This document shows, piece after piece, positions 1-7,686 of a stretch of DNA of 64,000 nt. The stretch spans positions 248,001 through 312,000 of the forward strand of contig NZ_JAGPXE010000007.1 of assembly GCF_018070075.1 (NCBI RefSeq). The letters run 5' to 3'. A model generated the notes under the pieces. It was given only the letters and a program-made list of their open reading frames with translations. It did no database searches and was not told the DNA's origin. The DNA is from Saccharopolyspora endophytica (lineage in GTDB: Bacteria; Actinomycetota; Actinomycetes; Mycobacteriales; Pseudonocardiaceae). Position 1 is the first letter of the stretch. The number at the start of each line of letters is the position of its first letter. The position numbers and the translations under genes were made by a program.

Positions 1-1279
1 GGGCGTGGGTGACCTTTTCCAGGGGGTCGAGGTCGCCGGTGCCCTTGAGGTCGTAGGTATGCAGCTCGGCGCGCGGGTCGAGTGCGGCGATGAGCAGGAG
101 CTCGCGAAGCGCGAAGGTCTTGCCCATACGCGGGATCGCACCGATGGCCACCGAGGTGAACATCAACCGGAGGTCGACCCAGCGGCCGCGCTGGTCGGTG
201 CCGAAGGGCTGCGGCTGGAAGAGATCCACGCGCACGCCCTTGCGCAGCGCCCAAGCGGGCTGTTTGGCCTTGCGCATGTCCTGATCCCCCACCCACAGGA
301 CCAGGCGGCCGGCGTGCTCACCGTTGTCGGCCTCGGGCCACACACACCCCAGCGGGCGGCGGAGCCCGGAGGCGAGCTTTTCGCGGCGGTCCATGATGTC
401 CCCCGGCGTCACCCCGTGCGGGAGATCGATATCCGCGCGCCAGCCCTTCCCGTCGCGCGAGATCGGCTTGGGGAACCCGATGCCTTCGCCGCCCTTGCCT
501 ATTGCCTGGTTGATCCCGGAGATGCCCAGGGAGGCCAGGGCGATTTCGACGGCGTTGCTGGTCAGCTTCGGCACCTTCGTCGCCTCCACCGCACGCGAAG
601 CGATCGGCTGATCCGCCGGAGCACCCAACCAACCCACCGCACCCACGGCGCCAGCCACGATCGCGTACTGCACCAGCTCCGGCAGCAGCTCACGGCCGAG
701 AAAGAACGCCGCAAGGGCCGCCGCGCCCAGGCCCACTGTGGCGTAGACCCGCCCCCGAACCCGGCTATCACGCTGTCCGGACAGGCGGAGGTATTCGGCG
801 GCGTCGGCGCGGTCAGCGGCAGCGTGCCGAACAGGCTGACCCTCGGCATCGGTCACCCATCGCAGGAAACCGCGCAGTAGCCGCAAGGTGCCTTGCGGGA
901 CGCGGATGAGGATGCGGGCGAGGTAGACCGGGCACCGCACCGCGTGGAACGCCAGCGTGTGTCCCGCATAGCTGACCGCCCACCTCGCAGTCTCCCGGAA
1001 CTCCTCGACGCTGCTCGCCCAGGCGGGCAGGACGGGTTCGCGCTTCTCACGGCGAACCAGGCTCGAACCCGCCTCGGTCTGGGGCTGGTCGACCTGCTGG
1101 TCCTGGTCGTCGTCGACCAACTCGCCGTCGATCACCTGCGACTCAGCACCGGCCTCGGCCTCGACCTGGGCCTGGTCGTGGTTGAGGCGTTCGGAGGGGA
1201 AGCGCAGCACCCGCGCCTGCTCCTCCTCCGCCTGGTGCTCGCTGCCCGTGGGCTTGTGGTTCTGGGGCTGTTCGGTCAT
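1..1279 (-). CDS. FtsK/SpoIIIE (TraB-like) DNA translocase, 3' end off window
   Basis: The reading frame starts with ATG at 1279 and runs off the left edge without a stop, giving about 425 N-terminal residues. The start overlaps the TGA of the upstream gene (ATGA), so translation is probably coupled. After a charged N-terminus there is a hydrophobic stretch (LGAAALAAFFLGRELL and AIVAGAVGAVGWLGAP), then a cytoplasmic part with a P-loop, GAIPRMGKTFALREL, followed by the start of an ATPase core (AALDPRAELHTYDLKGTGDL). This layout fits the septal DNA pumps that move double-stranded DNA during conjugation of actinomycete integrative elements. Walker B lies off the window. The DUF2637 protein and GntR regulator next to it support conjugative transfer. 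Family assignment is firm; the exact subfamily is inferred. Confidence 0.85.
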   Translation of the reverse strand, partial: MTEQPQNHKPTGSEHQAEEEQARVLRFPSERLNHDQAQVEAEAGAESQVIDGELVDDDQDQQVDQPQTEAGSSLVRREKREPVLPAWASSVEEFRETARWAVSYAGHTLAFHAVRCPVYLARILIRVPQGTLRLLRGFLRWVTDAEGQPVRHAAADRADAAEYLRLSGQRDSRVRGRVYATVGLGAAALAAFFLGRELLPELVQYAIVAGAVGAVGWLGAPADQPIASRAVEATKVPKLTSNAVEIALASLGISGINQAIGKGGEGIGFPKPISRDGKGWRADIDLPHGVTPGDIMDRREKLASGLRRPLGCVWPEADNGEHAGRLVLWVGDQDMRKAKQPAWALRKGVRVDLFQPQPFGTDQRGRWVDLRLMFTSVAIGAIPRMGKTFALRELLLIAALDPRAELHTYDLKGTGDLDPLEKVTHA

Positions 1280-2106
1280 TGCTGCACCTCCCGGTGGGTG
1301 TCTTTGATCAGGTGAGCCAGGCCCGCGCCCATGCCGAGCACGGCAACCGGCAGGCAGGCCACGGCAGCGGTGATGAGCCAGGGCGCCGAGGTCATCCCGG
1401 CGGCCTTCATCAGGTGGAAAGCGATCTGCCCCAGGGCACCGAGGGCGAGCGAGCCCAGGGCGGAGTACTTCGCAAACCGGCGAGCACGGGCCGGAACCTG
1501 GCCCGAGAGCCAGACCCGCAGGGCATAGGCGGCGTAGGTCTCGACCCCAATCGGCAGGGTGATCGCGGTGTTGATCGCGAACCCATCCGCGATCCCCGGA
1601 AGCGGGTGCACGATCCCGAACCCGGTCAGCTGACCGAGCCCGACCCACCCAGACCAGATCGCCACGAACGCTGGCAGAGCCAGCAACATGACCGGCCACA
1701 CCGCCATCGGCTTCACCGCCTGCTTGTCGGCGGGTTTGGCCGGGTCTGCGGTGGTCGTGGTCGGCGCAGACTCCGCCTCGTGTTCCGCCCCCTGCGCTTC
1801 CGTCGGAACCGGCTCAGGCTCGGTGGCCTGCTCCACCTCGGCGGCTTCGGCCTCGGTCTCGGTGCTCTCGTCGTGGTGGGCCTCGGCGGGTTCGGCGACC
1901 ACGTGCAGACCGCCCGGGTTGGGAGTCTTGGCCTGGTCCTCCTCGGCCAAACGGTCGAGGAGCTCGCGGGCCTTGGGAGCCCCGATTCGTAGTTCGGCCA
2001 TGAGCTGGTTGCGGCTCGGAGTCCGGCCCAGGTGCTTGACCAGCTGGCGGGCCTGCGGCAGTAGCTCGGCGACCGGCACCGGGTAAGCGCTCTTCGCGGT
2101 GGTCAT
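1276..2106 (-). CDS. DUF2637 membrane protein (Spd-like)
   Basis: About 276 residues. The first ~135 are rich in Ala, Glu and Pro and hold a helical segment (LVKHLGRTPSRNQLMAEL) resembling a winged-helix priming module. The C-terminal ~140 residues form the DUF2637 membrane domain with about four hydrophobic helices, beginning AVWPVMLLALPAFVAIWSGW. DUF2637 proteins are common on actinomycete plasmids and AICEs, usually beside the FtsK-like pump, and are thought to help plasmid spread between hyphal compartments. Here the stop overlaps the pump's start by four bases. I chose ATG at 2106; a GTG one codon upstream is an alternative. The function is inferred from neighbours. Confidence 0.75.
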   Translation of the reverse strand: MTTAKSAYPVPVAELLPQARQLVKHLGRTPSRNQLMAELRIGAPKARELLDRLAEEDQAKTPNPGGLHVVAEPAEAHHDESTETEAEAAEVEQATEPEPVPTEAQGAEHEAESAPTTTTADPAKPADKQAVKPMAVWPVMLLALPAFVAIWSGWVGLGQLTGFGIVHPLPGIADGFAINTAITLPIGVETYAAYALRVWLSGQVPARARRFAKYSALGSLALGALGQIAFHLMKAAGMTSAPWLITAAVACLPVAVLGMGAGLAHLIKDTHREVQQ

Positions 2107-2227
2107 CACGCACCCCCATAGGGGCTAGCGGTGATCCGTAGCATTAGAGATCTCCTAACGGTTTGGTGATCGGTGGGAGACCCGGTCCAACAGGCGTTCT
2201 TGGCGGAAGGGCTGTTGGGCCGGGGCA

Positions 2228-2767
2228 TCAGAAAGGCCAGGTGGTCTCGCCGCCGTCGACGCGATCGGCAGCCTTGAACAGGGCCTCGGCCATCCAGACG
2301 TCGTTGCGGTGCTCCGCCGCGTAGCCCTCATCCCGCGCCGCATACGGCCCGTACCGCTTGACGTACTCGCGGGCCAGCCGGTCGCAGCGCAGCTCGCTCT
2401 GCGCCCGTTCCGAGGCGTGTGCCTCGGCCTCCTCGGCGGCCGGTTCGGCGGGGTCGACTTGCAGGGGTTTACCGGTGATCTGGGACCGCCACGGCCCCTT
2501 CTTGCCCTGCAAGCCCCTGCGTTCCATCTCCAGGTAGGCCGTCGTGGGGATCTCGTCGCCGTGCGGCGGGGGTGCGTCGATCTCGAAGCGGTAGGCACCG
2601 CAGTCGCAGGTCCACCGCACCGACACCTCGCTGACCTGCTCACCACGATTCGGCTTGTGCTCGCCGCAGGTCAGCTCACGCCGCCGCCGAGCGCCTCGGG
2701 AACCGTCGCTGGTCGAAAACCGCGGCACTCGCCGCCCGGACAACAGCCAACTCATCAGCCCGTTCAC
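2228..2767 (-). CDS. hypothetical protein with Cys-rich segment
   Basis: About 179 residues, not recognised. The start GTG at 2767 overlaps the preceding stop (GTGA); an ATG four codons in (2755) is equally possible. The N-terminal third has a Cys/His pattern (TCGEH, then TCDCG about 25 residues later) that could bind zinc. The rest is charged and helical, ending in an aromatic segment (DVWMAEALFKAADRV). It lies in the minus-strand run between the small gene at 2764-3024 and the DUF2637 gene, so it probably belongs to the transfer/regulation operon of the element. No function is proposed. Confidence 0.6.
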   Translation of the reverse strand: MNGLMSWLLSGRRVPRFSTSDGSRGARRRRELTCGEHKPNRGEQVSEVSVRWTCDCGAYRFEIDAPPPHGDEIPTTAYLEMERRGLQGKKGPWRSQITGKPLQVDPAEPAAEEAEAHASERAQSELRCDRLAREYVKRYGPYAARDEGYAAEHRNDVWMAEALFKAADRVDGGETTWPF

Positions 2768-3024
2768 GCCGCCTCCCCGGAGTCCGCCTCGGTCGTGATC
2801 AGCCGCAGCACCGCGCCGGCCTCGCGACGCTCGTAGCGCCGCAGTCGCGTCCGCTCCCCCGCGCCCAGCTCGGACCAGATGAACGGCGCCACCGGCAGCT
2901 CGCCGAGCTCCTCGGCGATGACCTGCGACCAGTAGTCCTGCACCGCCTCCTGCTCGAACTCGCTGAGCTCGTCCTCGCAGTGGGCCAGCTCGGCACCGAG
3001 GGACCCGTAGCCCTGGTTGGGCAT
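2764..3024 (-). CDS. small acidic hypothetical protein, first gene of the minus-strand operon
   Basis: I place the start at ATG 3024 (MPNQGYGS), because an AGGAGG ribosome-binding site lies five bases before it; a longer frame to 3105 would run through the operator region. The 86-residue product is acidic and helical (AHCEDELSEFEQEAVQDYW), with no membrane segment and no family I recognise. It is the first gene after the divergent operators at 3037-3110, so it should respond to the GntR protein encoded opposite. It overlaps the next gene by four bases. Confidence 0.6.
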   Translation of the reverse strand: MPNQGYGSLGAELAHCEDELSEFEQEAVQDYWSQVIAEELGELPVAPFIWSELGAGERTRLRRYERREAGAVLRLITTEADSGEAA

Positions 3025-3036
3025 CTCTACCTCCTG

Positions 3037-3110
3037 ATGTCTTAAGATATTTCTATGTCGCGAGACGTTAGGGCGCGCGGGATGAGCTGTCAACCCATGT
3101 CTCAAGACAT
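3037..3110. promoter_or_regulatory. three copies of an ATGTCT-N2-AGACAT operator
   Basis: Three related 14-bp inverted repeats sit between the divergent starts at 3024 and 3129: ATGTCTTAAGATAT (3037-3050), ATGTCGCGAGACGT (3055-3068) and ATGTCTCAAGACAT (3097-3110). They share arms ATGTC and GACAT with a central two to four bases. The GntR regulator begins 19 bases after the last site. GntR proteins bind such short palindromes as dimers, so autoregulation and control of the transfer operon are likely. The sites are seen; the binding is inferred. Confidence 0.7.
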
Positions 3111-3128
3111 GCCGAGTACGCTGATCAC

Positions 3129-3512
3129 GTGGCTACTGACGACGCGCACGAGGACAAGCGCCCAGCTAGTCGGCGTGTGGCGGACGCCCTACAGGGGCGG
3201 ATCGACGCCGGCGAATTCGCCCCGGGTGCCCAGCTGCCGACATATCGCCTGCTCGCGGAGGAGTACGAGGTTGCGGTCAACACCGCGCTGGCTGCCGTGC
3301 GCCTGCTCCGGGACGCCGGCGTGGTCACGATCCGGACCAACGCCGGCGCCTACGTCCGGGAACCTTCGGAGCAGGTCGACGTGGCTGCGGAACTCACCCG
3401 CACGCGCTCGGAGCTGACCGAGCTTCGCAAGACGGTTCAGCAGGCGGACGCCGCCATCAACGCCCTGGAAGGGCGGCTTGACGACCTCATCAGCCGCGTC
3501 CGCGACGAGTAG
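3129..3512 (+). CDS. GntR-family regulator with C-terminal coiled coil
   Basis: 127 residues with a GTG start. Residues ~14-77 form a GntR winged helix-turn-helix (VADALQGRIDAGEFAPGAQL, then a recognition region around YEVAVNTALAAVRLL and a wing at VVTIRTNAGAYV). Instead of an effector domain, residues ~86-124 are a predicted coiled coil (SELTELRKTVQQADAAINAL), probably for dimerisation. This resembles the short KorSA-like GntR regulators of AICEs that repress transfer genes, and it faces the transfer operon across three matching operators. Regulator identity is firm; the KorSA-like role is inferred from context. Confidence 0.85.
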   Translation: MATDDAHEDKRPASRRVADALQGRIDAGEFAPGAQLPTYRLLAEEYEVAVNTALAAVRLLRDAGVVTIRTNAGAYVREPSEQVDVAAELTRTRSELTELRKTVQQADAAINALEGRLDDLISRVRDE

Positions 3513-3538
3513 CGCGAACCGCTTCGTGGCCGGCGCCG

Positions 3539-3739
3539 TCATGCCATGAGTCCCTGGAAGAACTGGGCCATGCCGTTGACCAGGGCGATGAAGAGCTCGA
3601 ACGCGCCCTTGACCCACACGGCCGACTCGGCGGGGTGCTTCACGATGAGGACCAGGACCGCGAAGGTGACGGCCGCGCCGATGAGCTTGGGCATGATGCC
3701 GCCGCCGGTCTGGACTCCGGGAAACGCCTGCTTCGCCAT
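3539..3739 (-). CDS. small membrane protein
   Basis: 66 residues with a good AAGGAG ribosome-binding site seven bases before ATG 3739. It contains a hydrophobic helix (LIGAAVTFAVLVLIVK) and a second amphipathic or membrane-associated segment (GAFELFIALVNGMAQFF). Such short proteins commonly lie near transfer or spread genes of actinomycete plasmids. It has no family I can name. It stands alone on the minus strand between two plus-strand regulatory genes. Confidence 0.6.
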   Translation of the reverse strand: MAKQAFPGVQTGGGIMPKLIGAAVTFAVLVLIVKHPAESAVWVKGAFELFIALVNGMAQFFQGLMA

Positions 3740-3842
3740 GACTTTCTCCTTCTCGCTGAGGGATTTTCGCTTGCCCGTTCCGCTGACATATCCAGATTGC
3801 GGTCTCAGCGAGCTGCAAAGAACTGTCCTCGAACGCCCTGCA

Positions 3843-3884
3843 CTGAACCCGTGCTGAACCGGCGCCCCTGAACTCGTGCTGCAC
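3843..3884 (+). repeat. 17-bp imperfect direct repeat upstream of the aminotransferase
   Basis: CTGAACCCGTGCTGAAC (3843-3859) recurs as CTGAACTCGTGCTGCAC (3868-3884), 25 bases later, with two mismatches. Inside each, CTGAAC/CTGCAC is itself repeated. The pair lies 53-94 bases before the aminotransferase start and could be a regulator site; the XRE-SUMF1 protein encoded next is one candidate. No binding evidence exists here. Confidence 0.45.
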
Positions 3885-3936
3885 TCCGGTTCCGTTGAAG
3901 TTCAGAATTGGCCGGTCAGCTGCCAAGCTGGTCCCC

Positions 3937-4716
3937 ATGCAGCTCAACGGCACGCCGCCCGACATGGAGCAGGTCAAGACCCTGGCCTTGACGAACTACG
4001 GCCACTTCACGTCGATGAGGGTTGAGGAGGGGCACGTACGCGGCCTGTCCCACCACATGCAGCGGCTCTTGCGCGACTGCCGCCAGCTCTTCGACGTCGA
4101 CCTGGACGTCGACCGCGTCCGGCACTTCGTCCGCCTAGCGCTCGAAGACGCGCCGGCTCTGACGACGGCCCGCGTGACGATCTATGACCCCGCGCTCAGC
4201 CTCGGCACGATCGGCCACGACGCCGAACCGCACGTTCTCGTGACCACGCGTGAGGCCTCTCCGGGCATCGCATCACCGCTGCGGCTTCGAGCGATCTCCT
4301 ACGTCCGCGATGATCCGCCGGTGAAGCACATCGGCCTGTACGCCGCGCTCCGCCGACGCCGCATCGCCCAGCGGGACGGCTTCGATGACGTGCTGTTTCT
4401 CAACCCCAACGGCACTATCAGCGAGATCGCGACCTCGAACATCGGCTTCGTCCGAGATGGACAGATCATCTGGCCCAAGGCCGAGTACTTGTCCGGTGTC
4501 ACCATGACCCTGCTTCAGCAGGAGTTCGACGAGTCGGTGGTTGTGGAGCCGGTGACGCTCTCCGACCTGGACGAGATGGACGCCGTTTTCGCGACGAACG
4601 CCGCCACCGGCCTCCGGGCGGTCTCGGCCGTTGAGAGCAAGGAATGGCCCAAGGAACACCCCGTTCTTGACGAGCTGCGCGGGCTGTACGCAGACATCCC
4701 AGGCGAAAGGGTGTAG
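3937..4716 (+). CDS. class IV aminotransferase family protein
   Basis: 259 residues from ATG 3937 (MQLNGTPP); an upstream in-frame start at 3895 would run into likely promoter sequence. The fold-type IV pattern is clear. The PLP lysine is probably K130 in VKHIGLYAAL, and the later EIATSNIGFV segment matches the family's E-x3-SN cofactor motif. Relatives include branched-chain and D-amino-acid aminotransferases and 4-amino-4-deoxychorismate lyase; the substrate cannot be told. The gene is followed 57 bases later by the XRE-SUMF1 gene, suggesting a two-gene cargo unit. The usual Lys-Thr pair is Lys-His here, a small departure from consensus. Confidence 0.8.
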   Translation: MQLNGTPPDMEQVKTLALTNYGHFTSMRVEEGHVRGLSHHMQRLLRDCRQLFDVDLDVDRVRHFVRLALEDAPALTTARVTIYDPALSLGTIGHDAEPHVLVTTREASPGIASPLRLRAISYVRDDPPVKHIGLYAALRRRRIAQRDGFDDVLFLNPNGTISEIATSNIGFVRDGQIIWPKAEYLSGVTMTLLQQEFDESVVVEPVTLSDLDEMDAVFATNAATGLRAVSAVESKEWPKEHPVLDELRGLYADIPGERV

Positions 4717-4773
4717 CCACGCGGGCATGACCTTTAGGCTTCCCTGCGGAAGTCGTGACAGGGGAGCTGGCAA

Positions 4774-5706
4774 GTGGCGAATGTGCAGGTTTGGACGGGG
4801 ACCGAGATCAAGGCTCTTCGCACCGCGATGCGGCTGAGTCTTCGGGAGTTCGCTGCCCACCTGGGCGTGAGTGAGCGCAACATCTCGAAGTGGGAAGCCA
4901 AAGGCTCAGATGTCACCCCGATCCCGGTCAACCAGGCGATCCTGGACACGGCCTTGCGGATGTCCGACCCGGACACCAAGGCCCGGTTCAAGGGCCTCAC
5001 CGGCGGTGCGGAGATCTCCGGCGCCGAGACCATCGAACCGATTGGGAGCAGCCAGGTTCGCCACCCGCTCACCGGCAGCTCGATGGTCAAGGTCGACGGC
5101 AGCATCTACCAGGCCGGCCCGAGCAACACCCCGCTGTGGGTGCCGTCGTACTACATCGACATCTACCTGGTCAGCAACGCCGACTACGCCCAGTTCGTCG
5201 CCGCGACCGGGCACGAACCGCCACAGCACTGGGAAAACGGCACCTTCCCGAAAGAACTGGCCAACCACCCCGTGGTCTGGGTGACGTGGAAGGACGCCGC
5301 CGCCTACGCGAAGTGGGCGGGCAAGACGCTCCCAACCGCGCAGCAGTGGGAGAAGGCCGCCAGGGGAACCCGCGGTGCGACCTACCCGTGGGGCGACCAG
5401 CCGACGCCGGCCAAGTGCAACGTCCGCGAGAACGGCGTAGGCACCACGACGGCCGTCGACTGCTACCAGTCCGGGACCAGCCCGTACGGCGTCTACGACA
5501 TGTGCGGCAACGTCTGGGAATGGCTCGACACCCAGTCCACGCCCGGGCGGCGCGAGCTCAAGGGCGGAGCCTGGACCAGCCAGTTTGACCGCGCGGTCCC
5601 GTCGCAGTTCAACGACGCCAACGAGACCATGTGCGACGACGACACCGGATTCCGGTGCGCGGCGCCGGCCGAAGACCTCGAACGACTGCTTCACGGCACC
5701 GACTAG
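4774..5706 (+). CDS. XRE helix-turn-helix fused to SUMF1/FGE-like domain
   Basis: 310 residues from GTG 4774 with GGGAG nine bases before. Residues ~8-58 are an XRE-type helix-turn-helix (LREFAAHLGVSERNISKWEA). Residues ~95-298 are a formylglycine-generating-enzyme/SUMF1 domain with family landmarks: WVTWKDAAAYAKWAGKTLPT, YPWGD, and CGNVWEW at ~244-250. True FGEs carry two copper-binding catalytic cysteines after the GG(S/A) turn. Here that stretch reads KGGAWTSQFDRAV with none, so classical formylglycine formation is unlikely. The C-terminus ends TMCDDDTGFRCAA, as in other SUMF1 relatives (EgtB/PvdO-like, iron-dependent). A DNA-binding sensor or an enzyme controlling its own operon are both possible. 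Confidence 0.85.
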   Translation: MANVQVWTGTEIKALRTAMRLSLREFAAHLGVSERNISKWEAKGSDVTPIPVNQAILDTALRMSDPDTKARFKGLTGGAEISGAETIEPIGSSQVRHPLTGSSMVKVDGSIYQAGPSNTPLWVPSYYIDIYLVSNADYAQFVAATGHEPPQHWENGTFPKELANHPVVWVTWKDAAAYAKWAGKTLPTAQQWEKAARGTRGATYPWGDQPTPAKCNVRENGVGTTTAVDCYQSGTSPYGVYDMCGNVWEWLDTQSTPGRRELKGGAWTSQFDRAVPSQFNDANETMCDDDTGFRCAAPAEDLERLLHGTD

Positions 5707-5728
5707 CCAGCTCACACCACACCTCCGC

Positions 5729-5803
5729 CCTTGCCCGGACACCAGGCAAGGCCTTTCATCGCCGCTGTGGCGATCTCAACGGCCTGTGAGATCGCTCCTC
5801 CGG
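5729..5803. repeat. structured repeat, copy A (two hairpins)
   Basis: Two consecutive perfect hairpins: CCTTGCC/GGCAAGG (5729-5735 with 5745-5751) and GCGATCTCA/TGAGATCGC (5770-5778 with 5787-5795, 8-base loop). Bases 5742-5803 match 8836-8897 at 53 of 62 positions (copy B), in the same orientation. The second stem is kept in both copies by an A-U to G-U exchange. It lies 23 bases after the SUMF1 stop and ends 31 bases before the next start. It could be a terminator-like RNA element, a small mobile repeat or a regulatory RNA. There is no T-tract. Confidence 0.7.
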
Positions 5804-5833
5804 TCGCTATTCGCTCGCCGAAGGTAGGAATCG

Positions 5834-6631
5834 ATGTCGGAAGACCCCGAAGTTCAGACCACTCCCGGCGGTTCAAAGCTCTTGATCTGGCGCACGTCAA
5901 AGTGGGTCACGATCTACATCAACCGCGATGCGGTAGCCGACGCGCTGTTCAATCCCCAGCTCAGTAAGGACGACATCGCCCGCCGAGCTGACGAACTAGA
6001 TCGGCAGGCCGACACTGCTCAGCTTCTTGGCCAGGTCGCTTCTGCGAGATGTTTTGCACATGGCCGACGCGCCGACATCACGCATGGCAGCAGCAGGAAT
6101 GGGTGGTCAATCACCGCTCTTCGCACTGATGAGCGACCCGTACTAGAAGCGCTACAAGCTCTGGAAGCTGGCGACCACGCACAGTGCATGAGCCTCATCG
6201 CCAAGTGGATCAACCATCAAGCAACGGCCGCTCGAATCCTCAGAACGGGATCGACAGCAGACGAACGACTGCACAGCCTGGCTGAAGACGCGACTGGGTT
6301 GGGCCAGGAGCGGTCAGACGTTGATGCCAACAGCCACCAAGGAGTCCAGTTGAGCGAGGCCAAGAACCCAAAACCGTCCGCCGACGCGCGCGCAATCGCA
6401 GATTCGCTGGTCGAAACCGCAGCAGCGCTGCGCGCCCTCGGTAACGGCGACGCCGCTACCTCAATGGGAGCCATCGAGGCATTCGGCAAGGCGTACCGGG
6501 AGACGAACGAAGAGAACCGCGACAGGATCGCCGAAGCGATCACCGACGCAGGTCACGACATCCGGAACGGCTTGATCGAGCTCGCGAAAGCCATCCGCGA
6601 AACCAAGGGAGGGAACGGGTTTAGTTCCTAA
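5834..6631 (+). CDS. hypothetical protein, helical C-terminus
   Basis: 265 residues, not recognised. The N-terminal ~110 residues look globular (LIWRTSKWVTIYINRDAVAD, then VASARCFAHGRRADI). A middle segment (~145-180) is polar and probably disordered. The C-terminal ~80 residues are strongly helical and charged (ETAAALRALGNGDAATSMGA, ENRDRIAEAITDAGHDIRNG). Codon use has more A/T-ending codons than the chromosomal genes further right, fitting cargo of the mobile element. Structured repeat copy A lies just upstream. No function is proposed. Confidence 0.6.
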   Translation: MSEDPEVQTTPGGSKLLIWRTSKWVTIYINRDAVADALFNPQLSKDDIARRADELDRQADTAQLLGQVASARCFAHGRRADITHGSSRNGWSITALRTDERPVLEALQALEAGDHAQCMSLIAKWINHQATAARILRTGSTADERLHSLAEDATGLGQERSDVDANSHQGVQLSEAKNPKPSADARAIADSLVETAAALRALGNGDAATSMGAIEAFGKAYRETNEENRDRIAEAITDAGHDIRNGLIELAKAIRETKGGNGFSS

Positions 6632-6758
6632 GGGGCTGTCAGCGGCAACAGCTCGCGCGGACTGACGCGAACCTCTCGCGACGAGGAGCCCCGGCGCGGA
6701 CTGCGCCATCCTCCGCACAGACAGAACGCCCTACTTCTCGATGCTGAGCTCGGATTCG

Positions 6759-7493
6759 CTACAACCCGTTCTGGCGGCCGACTTTCTCAAAAGAGCGGCG
6801 AATCTCGATGATTTCCTGCGCCAGGTACTCACCAGCTCCAACAGCGCGATCACGCTCCTCGCTGGACATGGAAAAAATGATACGGAAACGCTCGCTGTCA
6901 TCGTTAACGTGATCGTCAAGAGGATTGGGTTCACCGAATCTCGCCATCCAATCGATCAGGTCCCCTAACCTGGCCAAAAATCGGCGAAATTCCCCATTGA
7001 CCTCCGGGTCGTCAAAGATGACCTCCCTCCACTTCCTCTCCGCGCTTTTTAGCTCGAGGTACTCCCCTCGGCGCCAGCTGGTGACCAGGAACCCGTTCTT
7101 AATAAACTCGATTGACCCTGCATCAAATGAGAATTCAGCAAGGGCGCCTTTAAACGCTTCCCTATCCCGCGTAGTGGCGGACGCAATTTCCGATTTTAGA
7201 CTCCTAACTTCCGCCGATTTTCGAAAAAGTAGATCAAGCACCACGAGGAGCCCACCAAGCATGACGGCCACGACATATACGGCTAACTCTGCGTGCGCAC
7301 GCAGAAGAGCGATGATGGCGGGGGTATTGAGTACCGCTACAGTTGCGGAGATGTCCGCAACAAGCGCGAAAATAAGCCCGAACCCTGACTTTCCTAAGCT
7401 TCGCAATGGCCCGTTCGTCACTTGATCAACGTAACATGCGCAAGCCAGTGTTCGGGGTGGTTTCAGAAACCGCCACAGCTGCTCCCGCACCAA
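6759..7493 (-). CDS. membrane-anchored hypothetical protein
   Basis: 244 residues. Two hydrophobic helices lie in the N-terminal half (FGLIFALVADISATVAVLN and ELAVYVVAVMLGGLLVVLDL), followed by ~140 cytoplasmic residues rich in charge and coiled-coil character (KSAEVRSLKSEIASATTRD) and an acidic tail. Base composition is visibly lower in GC than neighbouring chromosomal genes. No family is recognised. The two-helix-plus-cytoplasmic layout is common among anti-phage and abortive-infection accessory proteins, but nothing specific supports that here. Confidence 0.6.
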   Translation of the reverse strand: MVREQLWRFLKPPRTLACACYVDQVTNGPLRSLGKSGFGLIFALVADISATVAVLNTPAIIALLRAHAELAVYVVAVMLGGLLVVLDLLFRKSAEVRSLKSEIASATTRDREAFKGALAEFSFDAGSIEFIKNGFLVTSWRRGEYLELKSAERKWREVIFDDPEVNGEFRRFLARLGDLIDWMARFGEPNPLDDHVNDDSERFRIIFSMSSEERDRAVGAGEYLAQEIIEIRRSFEKVGRQNGL

Positions 7494-7686
7494 GGACGAT
7501 TTTGATCCGCTAACCTCCCCATGTGGGGTATACGACTCTCATCCTGGCCGCAGCCAGTCAGCCAGTTAAGTGGACCGACGTGGTTAGCAGCTTCACTCAG
7601 GTCGGCTCGATCCTGGTAGCCGCAACCGCCGCCGACTGTATGTACTAGGAAGCCTAGATAACACCCTCGTGAATCCTGAACGTGTT

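Noticed and set aside
5..880. Long plus-strand open frame at the left edge
   Set aside because: It is antisense to the FtsK-like gene, whose minus-strand frame shows a P-loop and membrane helices; the plus frame is low-complexity.
1279..1992. Plus-strand frame opposite the DUF2637 gene
   Set aside because: It mirrors the Ala/Glu-rich coding of the minus strand and has no domain of its own.
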